From assembly GCA_000378025.1 (NCBI GenBank), contig KB899087.1, forward strand, positions 2,356,001-2,420,000: a stretch of 64,000 nucleotides of DNA. The letters are read 5' to 3'. The stretch comes from Xanthobacteraceae bacterium 501b. GTDB lineage: Bacteria > Pseudomonadota > Alphaproteobacteria > Rhizobiales > Xanthobacteraceae. Shown here piece by piece: positions 52,685-63,558 of this stretch. The position numbers and the translations under genes were made by a program. Position 1 is the first letter of the stretch. Every line of letters begins with the position of its first letter. Below the pieces are notes generated by a model. It had not been told where the DNA came from. It saw nothing but the letters and a program-made list of their open reading frames with translations, and made no database searches.

Positions 52685-53980
52685 ATGCTCGACCAGCTTC
52701 GCCCCACGCCCGACAGCTTCCCCGCCCCGCATTGGGCGCCGGAGCGCTGGCGGAACATCCATCGCAGCTACGCCCCCGCTGAGGTCGCCCGCCTCGCCGG
52801 CTCGCTGCGCATCGAACACACGCTCGCCACCCATGGCGCCCGCCGGCTGTGGGAACTGCTGCAGACGCAGGATTTCGTGCCGACCATGGGCACCTATACC
52901 GGCATCCAGGCGGTGCAGCAGGTGAAGGCCGGGCTGGAGGCGATCTATCTCTCCGGCTGGCAGGTGGCCGCCGATGGCAATTCGGCCGGCGACATGTATC
53001 CCGACCAGAGCCTCTACCCCGTTGACAGCGTCCCCGCCGTGGTCCGGCGCATCAACAAGGCGCTGATGCGCGCCGACCAGATCCAGACCATGGAGCGCGC
53101 GGACGGCGCCAAGGGCCCGGAGCACGACTATTTCGTGCCGATCATCGCCGATGCCGAAGCCGGCTTCGGCGGCCAGCTCAACGCCTATGAGCTGACCAAG
53201 GCGCTGATCGAGGCCGGTGCGGCGGCGGTGCATTTCGAGGACCAGCTGGCCTCGGAGAAGAAGTGCGGCCATCTCGGCGGCAAGGTTCTGGTGCCCACCC
53301 GCCAGTTCGTCCGCACGCTGAACGCGGCGCGGCTCGCCGCCGACGTGCTCGGCGTGCCCACCGTCATCATGGCCCGCACCGATGCGGAATCGGCCCGGCT
53401 CATCACCTCGGATGTCGACGAGCTGGACCGGCCCTTCATCACCGGCGAGCGCACGCAGGAAGGCTTCTACCGCTACAATGGTGGCTTCGAGGCCGGCATC
53501 GCCCGCGCCATCGCCTATGCGCCCTATGCCGATTTGCTGTGGTGCGAAACCTCGACGCCGAGCCTCGATGATGCCCGCCGCTTCGCCGAGGGCGTGCACC
53601 GGGTCCATCCGGGCAAGATGCTGGCCTATAACTGCTCGCCGTCCTTCAACTGGGCCAAGCACATGGACAAGGCTCAGATGAAGACCTTCCAGGCCGAGCT
53701 GGGGGCCATGGGCTACAAATACCAGTTCATCACGCTCGCCGGCTTCCACAACCAGTGCTTCACCACCTTCGAGCTGGCGCGGCGCTACCGGGAAGACGGC
53801 ATGGCCGCCTATTCCGAGCTGCAGCAGCGCGAATTCGCGGCCGAGGCGCAGGGCTTCACCGCCACGCGCCATCAGCGCGAAGTGGGCACCAGCTATTTCG
53901 ACGCCATCGCCACCGTGCTCAGCGAAGGCAGGAGCGCCACCACGGCGATGCAGGACTCGACGGAAACGGCGCAGTTCTGA
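52685..53980 (+). CDS. aceA: Isocitrate lyase
   Basis: A 431-residue isocitrate lyase. The catalytic loop KKCGHLGGK is at 192-200 with Cys194. Other family blocks: [48 protein letters not shown] and YNCSPSFNW. It splits isocitrate to succinate and glyoxylate in the glyoxylate shunt. CAGGAAAC precedes the ATG. It is followed by malate synthase G, with its own promoter region between. Confidence 0.97.
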   Translation: MLDQLRPTPDSFPAPHWAPERWRNIHRSYAPAEVARLAGSLRIEHTLATHGARRLWELLQTQDFVPTMGTYTGIQAVQQVKAGLEAIYLSGWQVAADGNSAGDMYPDQSLYPVDSVPAVVRRINKALMRADQIQTMERADGAKGPEHDYFVPIIADAEAGFGGQLNAYELTKALIEAGAAAVHFEDQLASEKKCGHLGGKVLVPTRQFVRTLNAARLAADVLGVPTVIMARTDAESARLITSDVDELDRPFITGERTQEGFYRYNGGFEAGIARAIAYAPYADLLWCETSTPSLDDARRFAEGVHRVHPGKMLAYNCSPSFNWAKHMDKAQMKTFQAELGAMGYKYQFITLAGFHNQCFTTFELARRYREDGMAAYSELQQREFAAEAQGFTATRHQREVGTSYFDAIATVLSEGRSATTAMQDSTETAQF

Positions 53981-54289
53981 GGGCTTGTCACCTCGGGGCG
54001 CGCATGCCGCGCGCCCGGCGGCGGTTCGGGGAGAGCCGCCGCCGTGGTCCGGCGAAGGCCGGGCGCCTCGGGGTGACGTTTTTGTCGTCCCCGGGGTGAG
54101 GTTTTTCATTTTCGCGCTGCAACGCAAACGCCTCACGAAGCGTTGACCTGCAAGGGTTCACCCCTTGCCGCACGTATAACTTCGACTATGTGCGATGTTG
54201 CGCCGCACTCGCACTTTTGTCTATTGGAAAGCACAGCTGTGCCGGTCGCTCGCGGCGACCGGCTTTCCGCTCGCGTGAAGGGACCCGTC
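53981..54289. other. Intergenic control region before malate synthase
   Basis: This 309-base gap contains two direct copies of GGGGTGA(C/G)GTTTTT (54070-54083 and 54093-54106), 23 bases apart. It also has a palindrome GCAAGGG-TTCAC-CCCTTGC (54150-54168) and a TATAAC box at 54175-54180 just after it. The palindrome overlaps the expected -35 of that box, so it may be an operator. No gene is supported. Confidence 0.5.
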
Positions 54290-56476
54290 ATGAACTACAC
54301 CGACCTTGCCGGCCTGAAGGTGGATTCCGCCCTTGTCGACTTCATCAACAAGGAGGCCATTCCCGGCACCGGGGTCGAGGTAGACGCCTTCTGGCAGAGC
54401 TTCGCCGGGATCGTGCGCGACTTCGCCCCGCGCAATGCGGAGCTGCTGGCGCGCCGCGACGAATTGCAGGCGCAGATCGACGCCTGGCACCGCACGCACC
54501 GCAACAAGCCGATCGACCCCGTCGCCTATGAGGTGTTCCTGGCCGAGATCGGCTATCTCCTCCCCGAGCCGGAAGCCTTCGAGGTCGTCACCGACAAGGT
54601 CGATGACGAACTCGCCCGCATTCCCGGCCCGCAGCTGGTGGTGCCCGTCACCAATGCCCGCTACGCGCTGAACGCCGCCAATGCCCGCTGGGGCAGCCTC
54701 TATGATGCGCTCTACGGCACCGACGCGCTGCCCGAGGACAAGGGCGCCAGCCGGTCCAACGGCTTCAACGCGGTGCGCGCCCAGCGCGTCATCGAGAGCG
54801 CCCGCGCCTTCCTTGACGACAGCGTGCCGCTGGCCGCCGGCAGCCATGCCGATGCCGTCGCCTACCGCGTCACAGAAGGCGCGCTGGAGGTCGAGCTCGC
54901 CTCCGGCACCCGCACCGGGCTGAAGGACGCCGCGCAATTCGCCGGCTTCGATGGCGCGGCCGAGGCGCCGTCCTCCGTGCTGCTGGTCAATCACGGCTTG
55001 CACATCGACATCGTCATCGACCGCAGCCACCGCATCGGCAAGACCGACGCGGCCGGCATCGCCGATATCGTCATCGAGGCGGCCGTGACCACGATCGTCG
55101 ACTGCGAGGACAGCGTCGCGGCGGTGGACGCGCAGGACAAGGTGCTGGTCTATCGCAACTGGCTCGGCCTGATGTCCGGCACGCTCAGCGCCAGCTTCGC
55201 CAAGGGCCGCGAGACGGTGGAGCGCAGCCTCGCCGCCGATCGCCGCTACACCTCCGCCACCGGCGGCGAACTCACCCTGCACGGGCGCAGCCTGATGCTG
55301 GTGCGCAATGTCGGCCAGCACATGCTGACCGACGCGGTGCTCGACGAAGAGGGCCGGGAGATTCCCGAGGCCATTCTCGATGCCGCCGTCACCTCGCTGA
55401 TCGCGCTGCACGACCTCAAGGGCCAGAGCGCGCTGCGCAACAGCCGCGCCGGCTCGGTCTATATCGTCAAGCCGAAGATGCACGGCCCGGAAGAGGTCGC
55501 CTTCGCGGTGGACCTGTTCGCCCGCGTCGAGCAGGCGCTGGGGCTGGATCTCAACACGCTGAAGATCGGCATCATGGACGAGGAGCGCCGCACCAGCGCC
55601 AACCTCTCCGCCTCGATCCGCGCCGCCCGCGAGCGGGTGGTGTTCATCAATACCGGCTTCCTCGACCGCACCGGCGACGAGATCCACACCTCGATGGAGG
55701 CAGGGCCGATGGTGCGCAAGAACGAGATGAAGGCGCAGGCCTGGATCAAGGCCTATGAGGACAACAATGTCGACGCGGGCCTTGCCGCCCATCTCGACGG
55801 CCATGGCCAGATCGGCAAGGGCATGTGGGCGATGCCCGACCGCATGGCCGACATGATCGCGCAGAAGGTCGCCCATCCGCTGGCCGGCGCCAACACCGCC
55901 TGGGTGCCCTCGCCCACCGCCGCCACGCTGCACGCGCTGCACTACCACAAGGTGGACGTTTTCAAGCGACAGGCGGAGCTGCGCCACCGCAAGCGCGCCG
56001 CCCGCCGCGACCTGCTCACCATCCCCGTGGTTGACCGCGGCAATTGGGACCCGGCCGATGTGCAGCAGGAGCTGGACAACAACATCCAGGGCATTCTCGG
56101 CTATGTCGTGCGCTGGGTGGACCAGGGGGTGGGCTGCTCCAAGGTGCCTGATATTCACGATGTCGGGCTGATGGAAGACCGCGCGACGCTGCGCATCTCC
56201 TCGCAGCACGTCGCCAACTGGCTGATGCACGGCGTGGTCACGGCCGAGCAGGTCGAGGAGACGCTGCGCCGCATGGCCAAGGTGGTCGACGGCCAGAACG
56301 CGGGCGACCCGGCCTATGTGCCGATGGCGCCGGCCTATGACGGCTTCGCCTTCCGCGCCGCCCGCGATTTGGTCTTCGAGGGCCGCGCCCAGCCGAACGG
56401 CTACACCGAATTCGTTCTCACCCGCCGCCGCCGCGAGGCCAAGCGCGCGCAGGCCGAGGCACAAGCCGCCGCCTGA
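54290..56476 (+). CDS. glcB: Malate synthase G
   Basis: A 728-residue malate synthase of the long G isoform. Segments include [20 protein letters not shown], the catalytic [55 protein letters not shown] and the C-terminal [26 protein letters not shown]. It condenses glyoxylate with acetyl-CoA to malate, completing the shunt begun by isocitrate lyase upstream. AAGGGA lies before the ATG. Confidence 0.97.
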   Translation: MNYTDLAGLKVDSALVDFINKEAIPGTGVEVDAFWQSFAGIVRDFAPRNAELLARRDELQAQIDAWHRTHRNKPIDPVAYEVFLAEIGYLLPEPEAFEVVTDKVDDELARIPGPQLVVPVTNARYALNAANARWGSLYDALYGTDALPEDKGASRSNGFNAVRAQRVIESARAFLDDSVPLAAGSHADAVAYRVTEGALEVELASGTRTGLKDAAQFAGFDGAAEAPSSVLLVNHGLHIDIVIDRSHRIGKTDAAGIADIVIEAAVTTIVDCEDSVAAVDAQDKVLVYRNWLGLMSGTLSASFAKGRETVERSLAADRRYTSATGGELTLHGRSLMLVRNVGQHMLTDAVLDEEGREIPEAILDAAVTSLIALHDLKGQSALRNSRAGSVYIVKPKMHGPEEVAFAVDLFARVEQALGLDLNTLKIGIMDEERRTSANLSASIRAARERVVFINTGFLDRTGDEIHTSMEAGPMVRKNEMKAQAWIKAYEDNNVDAGLAAHLDGHGQIGKGMWAMPDRMADMIAQKVAHPLAGANTAWVPSPTAATLHALHYHKVDVFKRQAELRHRKRAARRDLLTIPVVDRGNWDPADVQQELDNNIQGILGYVVRWVDQGVGCSKVPDIHDVGLMEDRATLRISSQHVANWLMHGVVTAEQVEETLRRMAKVVDGQNAGDPAYVPMAPAYDGFAFRAARDLVFEGRAQPNGYTEFVLTRRRREAKRAQAEAQAAA

Positions 56477-56515
56477 TTCATCGTTCGAGGAAACGCCAAA
56501 AACGCCAAGAAGAAA

Positions 56516-56546
56516 GGCCGTCCCGGTTCGCCGGGGCGGCCTTTTT
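56516..56546. terminator. Bidirectional terminator, glcB and nitroreductase
   Basis: GGCCGTCCCGG, loop TTCG, CCGGGGCGGCC, then TTTTT on the plus strand; on the minus strand the run AAA before the stem gives TTT. The stem ends at the nitroreductase stop codon. Confidence 0.88.
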
Positions 56547-57160
56547 CATGGCTGAGGCGGCGACCAGTGGGTGGTGAGCGCCGCCACATCCGGGCGCGGC
56601 CGGTCGGCGGGGGCGTCCTTGGCGGTTCCGATATGGAGGATGCCGGCGACCCGCTCGCCCTCCCCCACGCCCAGGATCGCCAGCGCCGCCTTGTGCGTCG
56701 CCGCCCAGCCCGTCACCCAGATGCCGTGGAAGCCCATGGCCGCCGCGCCGGTGAGCAGGTTCATGCAAGCCGCGCCGGCGGAAAGCTCCTGCTCGAAGGC
56801 GGGAATGGTGGCGCCGACCACCGGCCGGCTGACCACCACCACCGCCAGCGGGGCGGGAAACAGCCGTCCCATGATAGCGGCGAACTTCTCCCGCTTCTCC
56901 TCCGGCATATGCGCGTTGGTCTCGCGATAGGCCTGCGACAGCAGCGCGCCGATTTCGCCCCGCGCCGCGCCTGAGATGACGATGAACCGCCACGGCGCCA
57001 GCATGGCGTGATCGGGCACCCGGGCGGCGATGGCCAGCAGGCGGCGGGTCTGGTCGGCATCCGGCCCCGGCGCCTGCAGCCCGGCGGCGGCGACCGAGCG
57101 GCGGGTCTCCAGCAGCGTCAGCGCTTCGGGAGTGGGCAAACGGCGAGTGTGCGGGGTCAT
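56546..57160 (-). CDS. Nitroreductase family protein
   Basis: A 204-residue FMN-dependent nitroreductase-fold protein. LLETRRSVAAAGLQAPGPDADQTRRLLAIAARVPDHAMLAPWRFIVISG holds the FMN-contacting Arg-Arg-Ser motif and APWRF segment; ACMNLLTGAAAMGFHGIWVTGW and VAGILHIGTAKDAPADRPRP complete the pattern. It probably reduces quinones or nitro compounds with NAD(P)H. GGAAGAG lies upstream of the ATG. Confidence 0.9.
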   Translation of the reverse strand: MTPHTRRLPTPEALTLLETRRSVAAAGLQAPGPDADQTRRLLAIAARVPDHAMLAPWRFIVISGAARGEIGALLSQAYRETNAHMPEEKREKFAAIMGRLFPAPLAVVVVSRPVVGATIPAFEQELSAGAACMNLLTGAAAMGFHGIWVTGWAATHKAALAILGVGEGERVAGILHIGTAKDAPADRPRPDVAALTTHWSPPQP

Positions 57161-57337
57161 GAGCGCTCTCTTCCCTGCTGTGTGAGCTGCGCTATATCGG
57201 ACCCTGCCGATAAATTCACCCCGCACGGCCAAACGGGGGCGACGCTGCGCCCGTTTTGGTCGACAATATCCCAGCGCCCGCACCTGACGCCAAACCAACC
57301 TCACGAACCTGAACCGGGCGCCGCCAAGGAGAAAATC

Positions 57338-57658
57338 ATGAGCATGAACGGCGAAGTCCCGGTGCGCGACAACCGCGCCGCCGACCGCTTCGAGATCGAG
57401 CAGGACGGCCAGACCGCCATCGCGCAGTATATTCTCGCGCATGACCACATCATCTTCACCCACACCGAAGTGCCGCCGGAACTCGGCGGGCGCGGGCTCG
57501 CCACCAAGCTGGTCGAGGCCGGCCTCGCCAGCGCCCGCCAGCGCGGTCTCGCCGTGGTGCCGCGCTGCTCGGTGTTCGGCCGCTACATGATGAAGCACCC
57601 CGAGACGCATGACCTGATGCCGGCGGAAATCCGCGCCACGCTCGGCCTTCCGGTCTAA
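57338..57658 (+). CDS. Small GNAT-family acetyltransferase (YjdJ type)
   Basis: A 106-residue minimal GNAT domain. RFEIEQDGQTAIAQYILAHDHIIFTHTEVPPELGGRGLATKLVEAGLASARQRGLAVVPRCSVFGRYMMKHPE shows the acetyl-CoA loop (GGRGLAT) and the family cysteine (RCSVFGRYM). AAGGAGAA precedes the ATG. Target unknown. Confidence 0.88.
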   Translation: MSMNGEVPVRDNRAADRFEIEQDGQTAIAQYILAHDHIIFTHTEVPPELGGRGLATKLVEAGLASARQRGLAVVPRCSVFGRYMMKHPETHDLMPAEIRATLGLPV

Positions 57659-57837
57659 CGCACCCGCTTTAGCCAGTGGAGAGACGCGCCGGTCTGCGCC
57701 TGTCGACGCGGGAAATCCCGCCGCTTCATACCGTTCGTTAACGCTGTGGGCCTAACCATATGGCACGGCCGCGACGGCGCCTTTCGCGCTTCGTCCGGCA
57801 GGCTCAACGGCAGTAGCGGCAAAGGTTCCAGCGTCCC

Positions 57838-60774
57838 ATGCGTAATCCGGCGCGTCCCTCCGATCCGAATGCGGACAAGGCTTCCGAGTCGAAGGCGACC
57901 GCCCAGACTCATGTGTTCTCCCGCGCCAACCCGCAGGTGACGCACGCGCCACCCGCGCCCAAGGTACCGAAGACGGCCGCCGCCCCGGCGCCGCGCCCGC
58001 CGGCCGTGGCGCCGCAGCATGAAGTGGTGCCGAGCTGGCTGCAGCCTTTCACCATGCCGCCCAATACGCGCTTCACCCGCACGCCGGACTATCTGATGCG
58101 GCAGCCGCTTCCGGCACCGGTGCCGGAAGCGCCGGCCACCGATACCGCCATCGTGGCGCCGCCGCGCCCCTCGCAGACGCCGGTGCTGCGCGTGCCGCCG
58201 CGCAAGCCGCCGCTCGGCGCGGTGCCGAAGGCGCTGATCGCCGCCCATGCCCGGCGCGCGCTCTCCGCCCAGCCCGACATCGCCCCCACGGCTGTCGCGC
58301 CCGCCGCTTCCGTGCCCAACGTTGCCGCGCCCAACATTGCCGCGCCGCAGGCGCAGGCTCCGCTGACGCCGGCCGCGCCGGTGCCCGCCGCTCGCCCGGC
58401 CGCGCCGCCGGTCGCCTCGATGATCCAGTTCGGCTACGACACCCCGCCTGTCATCCCCGCCGCGCGCTCGGCCACCCGGGGCGCCAGCTGGGTGCCGGAC
58501 GAGCAGTTCACCGCCGCCAATGACGTGGCAGCGCATGACGTGGCAGCCCACGATGTCGCGGCCCACGATGTCGCCGACATCTACGACCTCATTCCGCTGG
58601 AAGAGGGCGCCTATGAGGACGAGTTCCCGGAGGAGGAGCGCCTTCTCGCCGCGCGCTATGGCGCTGTGCGGGAGGCGCCGCTGGCTGGAGAGATGGCGCG
58701 GCAGGAAAGCCGAGCCGAGGCGCAGGACGCCGCCCCGGAATCCGTCGCGCTTCAATCCGCAGCTCCTCAGCCCGTCTTCGCGGCGGATGACGAACAGGAT
58801 TTCGCTGAACAGGAATCGGACGAGCAGGAATCGGACGAGGATGCGTTCGCCGAACAGGATTTCGGCGACGACGAGGACGACGAGTTCGAGGAAGACGCCG
58901 CGGTCGAGGCGTTCTGGGCCGAAGACAGCGCCGCTCACCATGTCGCGGCCGAGCTTGCCGGCGACGACGCGCCGAGTGACGACAGCGCCGTCGCGGCCGA
59001 CGCGCCCGCCGCCGTGCTGGGCGGCTTCTCCGGCTACAGCGTGAGCCCGGCCGAATTGTCGTTCTCCTGGCCGATGTTCGGCATGGTAGCCGTCGCACCG
59101 CCGGCCCCGGCCCCGGTGGCGCCGCCCGCGCCGGCCCCCGCCGCCGTTGCGCCTGTTGCGGCCGCGGTTGTCGCCCCGGTTGCCGCGCCCGCGCCTGTGC
59201 CCGCCCCGGCTCCCCGCGCCGCCCGTCCCGCCCCGCGCCCGGCCACCGAGGCCGGCGACGACTATGAGCTGCCGCCGCTGGAACTGCTCACCGAGCCCCC
59301 GGCCAACGAGCCCGACTACGAGCTGTCGGAAGAATTCCTCGACCGTAATTCGGTGAAGCTGCAGCAGGTGCTGCACGATTTCGGCGTGCGCGGCGAGATC
59401 ATCGACGCCAATCCCGGCCCGGTCGTCACGCTGTATGAGCTGGAGCCGGCCCCCGGCATCAAGTCCAGCCGCGTCATCGGCCTGTCCGCCGACATCGCCC
59501 GCTCGATGAGCGCCATATCCGCCCGCGTCGCCGTGGTGGAAGGGCGTAACGTCATCGGCATCGAACTGCCCAACCAGCGCCGCGAGACGGTGTGGCTGCG
59601 CGAGATGCTGGCGAGCCATGAATTCGAGGCCGCCCGCGCCAAGCTCGGCATCGGGCTCGGCAAGACCATTGGCGGCGAGCCCGTCATCGTCGATCTCGCC
59701 CGCATGCCGCATCTGCTAGTCGCCGGCACCACCGGTTCGGGCAAGTCGGTCGCCATCAACACCATGATCCTCAGCCTGCTGTACCGGCACCGCCCGGACC
59801 AGTGCCGGCTGATCATGATCGACCCGAAAATGCTGGAACTCTCGGTCTATGAGGGCATTCCGCACCTTTTGACGCCGGTCGTCACCGACCCGAAGAAGGC
59901 CATCGTCGCCCTGAAATGGGCGGTGCGGGAGATGGAAGACCGCTACAAGAAGATGAGCCGCCTGGGCGTGCGCAATATTGACGGCTTCAACGCCCGCGTG
60001 GCGGAGGCCACCGCCAAGGGCGAGATCATCACCCGCACGGTGCAGAAGGGTTTCGACAAGGAGACCGGCGACCTGATCGAGGAGGAGGAGATCATGGATC
60101 TCGCCCCCCTCCCCTTCATCGTCATCGTCGTCGACGAAATGGCCGACCTGATGATGGTCGCCGGCAAGGAAATCGAAGGCGCCATCCAGCGCCTCGCCCA
60201 GATGGCGCGCGCCGCCGGCATCCACCTCATCATGGCCACCCAGCGCCCGAGCGTCGACGTCATCACCGGCACCATCAAGGCAAACTTCCCCACCCGGATT
60301 TCCTTCCAGGTGACCTCGAAGATCGACAGCCGCACCATCCTCGGCGAGATGGGCGCCGAGCAGCTGCTCGGCCAGGGCGACATGCTCTACATGGCCGGCG
60401 GCGGGCGGATTTCCCGCGTCCACGGGCCGTTCGTCTCCGACCAGGAGGTCGAGCGCGTGGTGGAGCATCTTAAGGGCCAGGCGCGGCCGGAATATCTCGA
60501 AGAGGTCACGGCCGAGGAGGACGAGGAGCCGGTCGCCGAGGACAGCGCGGTGTTCGACAAGTCGGCCATGGGTGCCGAGGATACCGGCGATCTCTACGAT
60601 CAGGCGGTGGCCATTGTGCTGCGCGACAAGAAGGCCTCCACTTCCTACATTCAGCGCAGGCTGCAGATCGGCTATAACCGCGCTGCCTCGCTGATGGAGC
60701 GGATGGAAACTGAAGGCATTGTCGGCCCGGCGAACCATGCCGGCAAGCGCGACATCCTGCGCGAGACGCGCTGA
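57838..60774 (+). CDS. ftsK: FtsK/SpoIIIE-type DNA translocase without visible membrane anchor
   Basis: A 978-residue protein. Residues 1-465 are low-complexity: Ala/Pro-rich runs, four tandem DVAAH units near residue 225-240 and an acidic block with repeated EQESDE near 320-360. No transmembrane helices are seen, although FtsK normally starts with four. From about 480 on comes a normal translocase motor: alpha domain, Walker A GTTGSGKS at 630-637, Walker [11 protein letters not shown] near 765, then the winged-helix gamma domain ([39 protein letters not shown], 915 to end) that reads KOPS. It probably acts in chromosome segregation, perhaps as a second FtsK. Confidence 0.88.
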   Translation: MRNPARPSDPNADKASESKATAQTHVFSRANPQVTHAPPAPKVPKTAAAPAPRPPAVAPQHEVVPSWLQPFTMPPNTRFTRTPDYLMRQPLPAPVPEAPATDTAIVAPPRPSQTPVLRVPPRKPPLGAVPKALIAAHARRALSAQPDIAPTAVAPAASVPNVAAPNIAAPQAQAPLTPAAPVPAARPAAPPVASMIQFGYDTPPVIPAARSATRGASWVPDEQFTAANDVAAHDVAAHDVAAHDVADIYDLIPLEEGAYEDEFPEEERLLAARYGAVREAPLAGEMARQESRAEAQDAAPESVALQSAAPQPVFAADDEQDFAEQESDEQESDEDAFAEQDFGDDEDDEFEEDAAVEAFWAEDSAAHHVAAELAGDDAPSDDSAVAADAPAAVLGGFSGYSVSPAELSFSWPMFGMVAVAPPAPAPVAPPAPAPAAVAPVAAAVVAPVAAPAPVPAPAPRAARPAPRPATEAGDDYELPPLELLTEPPANEPDYELSEEFLDRNSVKLQQVLHDFGVRGEIIDANPGPVVTLYELEPAPGIKSSRVIGLSADIARSMSAISARVAVVEGRNVIGIELPNQRRETVWLREMLASHEFEAARAKLGIGLGKTIGGEPVIVDLARMPHLLVAGTTGSGKSVAINTMILSLLYRHRPDQCRLIMIDPKMLELSVYEGIPHLLTPVVTDPKKAIVALKWAVREMEDRYKKMSRLGVRNIDGFNARVAEATAKGEIITRTVQKGFDKETGDLIEEEEIMDLAPLPFIVIVVDEMADLMMVAGKEIEGAIQRLAQMARAAGIHLIMATQRPSVDVITGTIKANFPTRISFQVTSKIDSRTILGEMGAEQLLGQGDMLYMAGGGRISRVHGPFVSDQEVERVVEHLKGQARPEYLEEVTAEEDEEPVAEDSAVFDKSAMGAEDTGDLYDQAVAIVLRDKKASTSYIQRRLQIGYNRAASLMERMETEGIVGPANHAGKRDILRETR

Positions 60775-61144
60775 GCCCCTCGCCCGGCCTCTCCGGCCGG
60801 GCATTCCTCACCGCCTGACGTCCCCGCTGTCGGCAGCTTCGGGCATCGCGGCCTGCGCCGGGAGAGGCCGGCGGGGCGCAGATGACGGAGCCGGCCGCAG
60901 GGGGCGAACAGGCCCCGCGCGCAAGCCCTGCGCGCTGCCGTAAGCGATGGCGGCAGTGCCGGCTTCTAGGCCGTTCTCTGGTGCAAGCTGCTGGCCCGCC
61001 TGAGCGCGTGGCCGCGCCACCTTCCTCGCCTGTGGCAGGCGGAAAATTGGATCCAATGAAGCTGCGGCCGCCCGACTTGCCCCTTTCCGTCCGGCGCCGG
61101 GGCGATTAGGTATGCCCGCACATCCTGTCGCGAAAGGTTCGGCC
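60775..61144. other. Intergenic region after ftsK
   Basis: A 370-base gap. A hairpin of 8-bp arms GCCCGGCC and GGCCGGGC (60782-60802, 5-base loop) lies just after the ftsK stop and may end transcription, although no T-run follows. The remainder shows no supported gene or recognisable control site; the GATCCAATGAAG patch near 61050 is the only less GC-rich part. Confidence 0.5.
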
Positions 61145-62587
61145 ATGCCCCATTCCGTGTCCTACCCCGAGGTCCAGCTCTACATTGACGGCATCTGGCG
61201 CGGGGGCAGCGGTAGCCAGCCGGTGATCAACCCGGCGACAGAAGAGGCGATCGGCACGGTCGCCCATGCCAGCCGCGCCGATCTCGACGCCGCGCTCGCC
61301 GCCGCAGAGAAGGGCTTCGCCGTGTGGCGCCACACGCCGCCGCACGAGCGCTACAAGATCATGCGCAAGGCGGCCGAGCTCCTGCGCGAGCGGCATGAGA
61401 CGATCTCGACCCTGATGACGATGGAGCAGGGCAAGCCGCTGCCCGAGGCGCGGATGGAAACGCTGGCCTCCGCCGACATCATCGACTGGTTCGCCGAGGA
61501 AGGCCGCCGGCAATATGGCCGGCTCATTCCCGCCCGCGCCGCCGGCGTGCAGCAGGCCGTCCACCGCGAGCCGGTGGGCGTCGTCGCCGCCTTCACCCCG
61601 TGGAACTTCCCGATCAACCAGGCGGTGCGCAAGGTGTCCGCTGCGCTGGCCGCCGGCTGCGCGGTCATTCTCAAGGGGCCGGAGGAGACCCCGGCGAGTT
61701 GCGCCGAGCTGGTGCGCGCCTATGCCGATGCCGGCGTGCCGGCAGGCGTGGTCAACCTCGTCTTCGGCGTGCCGGCGGAGATTTCGCAGTACCTGATCCC
61801 GCACCCGATCGTGAAGAAGATCTCCTTCACCGGCTCCACCGTGGTCGGCAAGCAACTGGCCGCGCTGGCCGGCGCGCATATGAAGCGCGTCACCATGGAA
61901 CTGGGCGGCCATGCCCCGGCCGTGGTGTTCGAGGATGCCGACGTCGAAGTGGCGATCAAGCTGCTGTCGGGCGCCAAGTTCCGCAATGCCGGCCAGGTCT
62001 GCGTCTCGCCGACCCGCTTCCTCGTGCATGAGGACCTCTATGCCCGCTTCGTCGACGGCTTCACCGAGGCGGTGAAGGGCGTGAAGGTCGGCAACGGCCT
62101 GGACGAGGGCGTGCGTATGGGCCCGCTGGCCAATCCGCGCCGGGTCGAGGCGATGGAGGCGCTGACCGCCGACGCCCTCGCCAAGGGCGCCACCCTGCAC
62201 ACCGGCGGGGCGCGCATCGGCAATAAGGGCTATTTCTTCGAGCCGACCGTGCTCACCGGCCTGTCGGCGGATACGCGCATCCTCAATGAGGAGCCCTTCG
62301 GCCCGATCGTGCCGATCCAGTCCTTCACCTCGACCGAGGCGGTCATCGCCGAGGCCAACCGCCTGCCCTATGGCTTGGCGGCCTATGCCTACACCACCTC
62401 TTCCGCCCGCGCCGACGAGTTCGCCCGCCGGGTGGAAAGCGGCATGATCTCGATCAACCATCACGGCCTCGCCCTTCCCGAAGTGCCGTTCGGCGGCATC
62501 AAGGATTCCGGCTATGGCTCGGAAGGCGGCACCGAGGCGATGGAAGCCTATGTGAACACCAAGTTCGTGACCCAGCTCGGGGTCTGA
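61145..62587 (+). CDS. NAD(P)-dependent aldehyde dehydrogenase (semialdehyde type)
   Basis: A 480-residue aldehyde dehydrogenase. Asn154 (FTPWNFP), FTGST at 228-232, general base Glu252 (TMELGGHAP) and nucleophile Cys286 ([12 protein letters not shown]) are intact. The sequence is nearest in style to succinate semialdehyde and alpha-ketoglutarate semialdehyde dehydrogenases. GAAAGG seven bases before the ATG marks the start. No partner genes point to a specific aldehyde. Confidence 0.88.
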   Translation: MPHSVSYPEVQLYIDGIWRGGSGSQPVINPATEEAIGTVAHASRADLDAALAAAEKGFAVWRHTPPHERYKIMRKAAELLRERHETISTLMTMEQGKPLPEARMETLASADIIDWFAEEGRRQYGRLIPARAAGVQQAVHREPVGVVAAFTPWNFPINQAVRKVSAALAAGCAVILKGPEETPASCAELVRAYADAGVPAGVVNLVFGVPAEISQYLIPHPIVKKISFTGSTVVGKQLAALAGAHMKRVTMELGGHAPAVVFEDADVEVAIKLLSGAKFRNAGQVCVSPTRFLVHEDLYARFVDGFTEAVKGVKVGNGLDEGVRMGPLANPRRVEAMEALTADALAKGATLHTGGARIGNKGYFFEPTVLTGLSADTRILNEEPFGPIVPIQSFTSTEAVIAEANRLPYGLAAYAYTTSSARADEFARRVESGMISINHHGLALPEVPFGGIKDSGYGSEGGTEAMEAYVNTKFVTQLGV

Positions 62588-62651
62588 CACCGGCCTCGCC
62601 AGCGGCCGCGATGTGGGGTAACGACGTAGTGTCCCTCATCGCGGCCCTGCC

Positions 62652-63488
62652 ATGGACCTTGCTGTTCTTCTCGTCGTGCTGCTGTCGGCCCTGCTTCAGG
62701 CCGGCTGGAACGTGCTGCTGAAGCTGCGGCTCGATCCGCTATCGGCGCTGATGCTGGTCGTGCTCGGCGGCGGCGCGGTGGCGCTGCCGGTCGCGCTCGC
62801 GCTTGGCCCGCCCGAACCGGCGCTGTGGCCGTGGATGGCGGGCTCGATGAGCGCGCATCTCGCCTTCTATGCCTGCCTCGTCGGCGCCTATGCCCGCGCC
62901 GATCTCGGCCTCGTCTATCCCGTCGCGCGCGGCGGCGCGCTGCTGATGACCGCCGGCGTCGCCATCCTGGTTCTGCACGAGCCGGTGCGCCCGATCGGCA
63001 TCGCCGGCATCGCGTTGCTCTCGGCCAGCGTGCTGGTCACCGCCTGGCGCAGCCGGGGCGAGGCCTCGCAGGCCGCGGCCTTGGCGCTGGCGCTGGGCTC
63101 GGGCGTTGCTGTTACCGCCTATTCCCTCGTCGACGGCACCGCCGGCCGGATGGGGTCGCCGGCCATCTATACGGCGTGGCTGTTCGTCGGCGATGCCGTG
63201 TTGATTGCCGTCGGCCTAACGCTTTGGAAGGGTGCGGCCTTCCTGCACCCGGTGCGCCGGCATTGGGGGCTGGCGCTTATCGGCGGCGCCATGCTGTTCG
63301 TCAGCTATTGGCTGTGTGTCTGGGCGATGACGCGGGCGCCGATCAGCCTGGTGGCGGCGGTGCGCGAGGCCAGCGTACTGTTCGGCGCCGGCTTCGCCGT
63401 GCTGGTGCTGCAGGAGAAGCTGCGCCCCGAGCGCCTCCTCGCCGCCCTGCTGGTCGTCGCCGGCGTGACGCTGATCAAGCTGCATTGA
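62652..63488 (+). CDS. EamA/DMT-family transporter, first of a tandem pair
   Basis: A 278-residue membrane protein with about ten helices in two EamA repeats. It begins DLAVLLVVLLSALLQAGWNVLLKLRLDPLSALMLVVLGG, and the second half ends VAAVREASVLFGAGFAVLVLQEKLRPERLLAALLVVAGVTLI, a typical DMT exporter end. Substrate unknown; amino acids or metabolites are usual. The next gene is its close paralogue. Confidence 0.87.
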   Translation: MDLAVLLVVLLSALLQAGWNVLLKLRLDPLSALMLVVLGGGAVALPVALALGPPEPALWPWMAGSMSAHLAFYACLVGAYARADLGLVYPVARGGALLMTAGVAILVLHEPVRPIGIAGIALLSASVLVTAWRSRGEASQAAALALALGSGVAVTAYSLVDGTAGRMGSPAIYTAWLFVGDAVLIAVGLTLWKGAAFLHPVRRHWGLALIGGAMLFVSYWLCVWAMTRAPISLVAAVREASVLFGAGFAVLVLQEKLRPERLLAALLVVAGVTLIKLH

Positions 63489-63558
63489 GCTGATACTCCT
63501 CGGCAGCGCCTGCGGAATCGGCTAAAGCCCGGCCTCCTTTCTCCGGCCGGCCGTCCCC

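Noticed and set aside
54221-56464. Open frame of about 750 codons opposite malate synthase
   Set aside because: Fully antisense to glcB with Gly/Ala/Val/Arg/His noise composition; long antisense frames are common at this GC content.
57655-59712. Open frame of about 685 codons opposite the ftsK N-terminal region
   Set aside because: It mirrors the Ala/Pro-rich repeats of ftsK (giving Gly/Arg-rich text) and lacks any ribosome binding site or domain.
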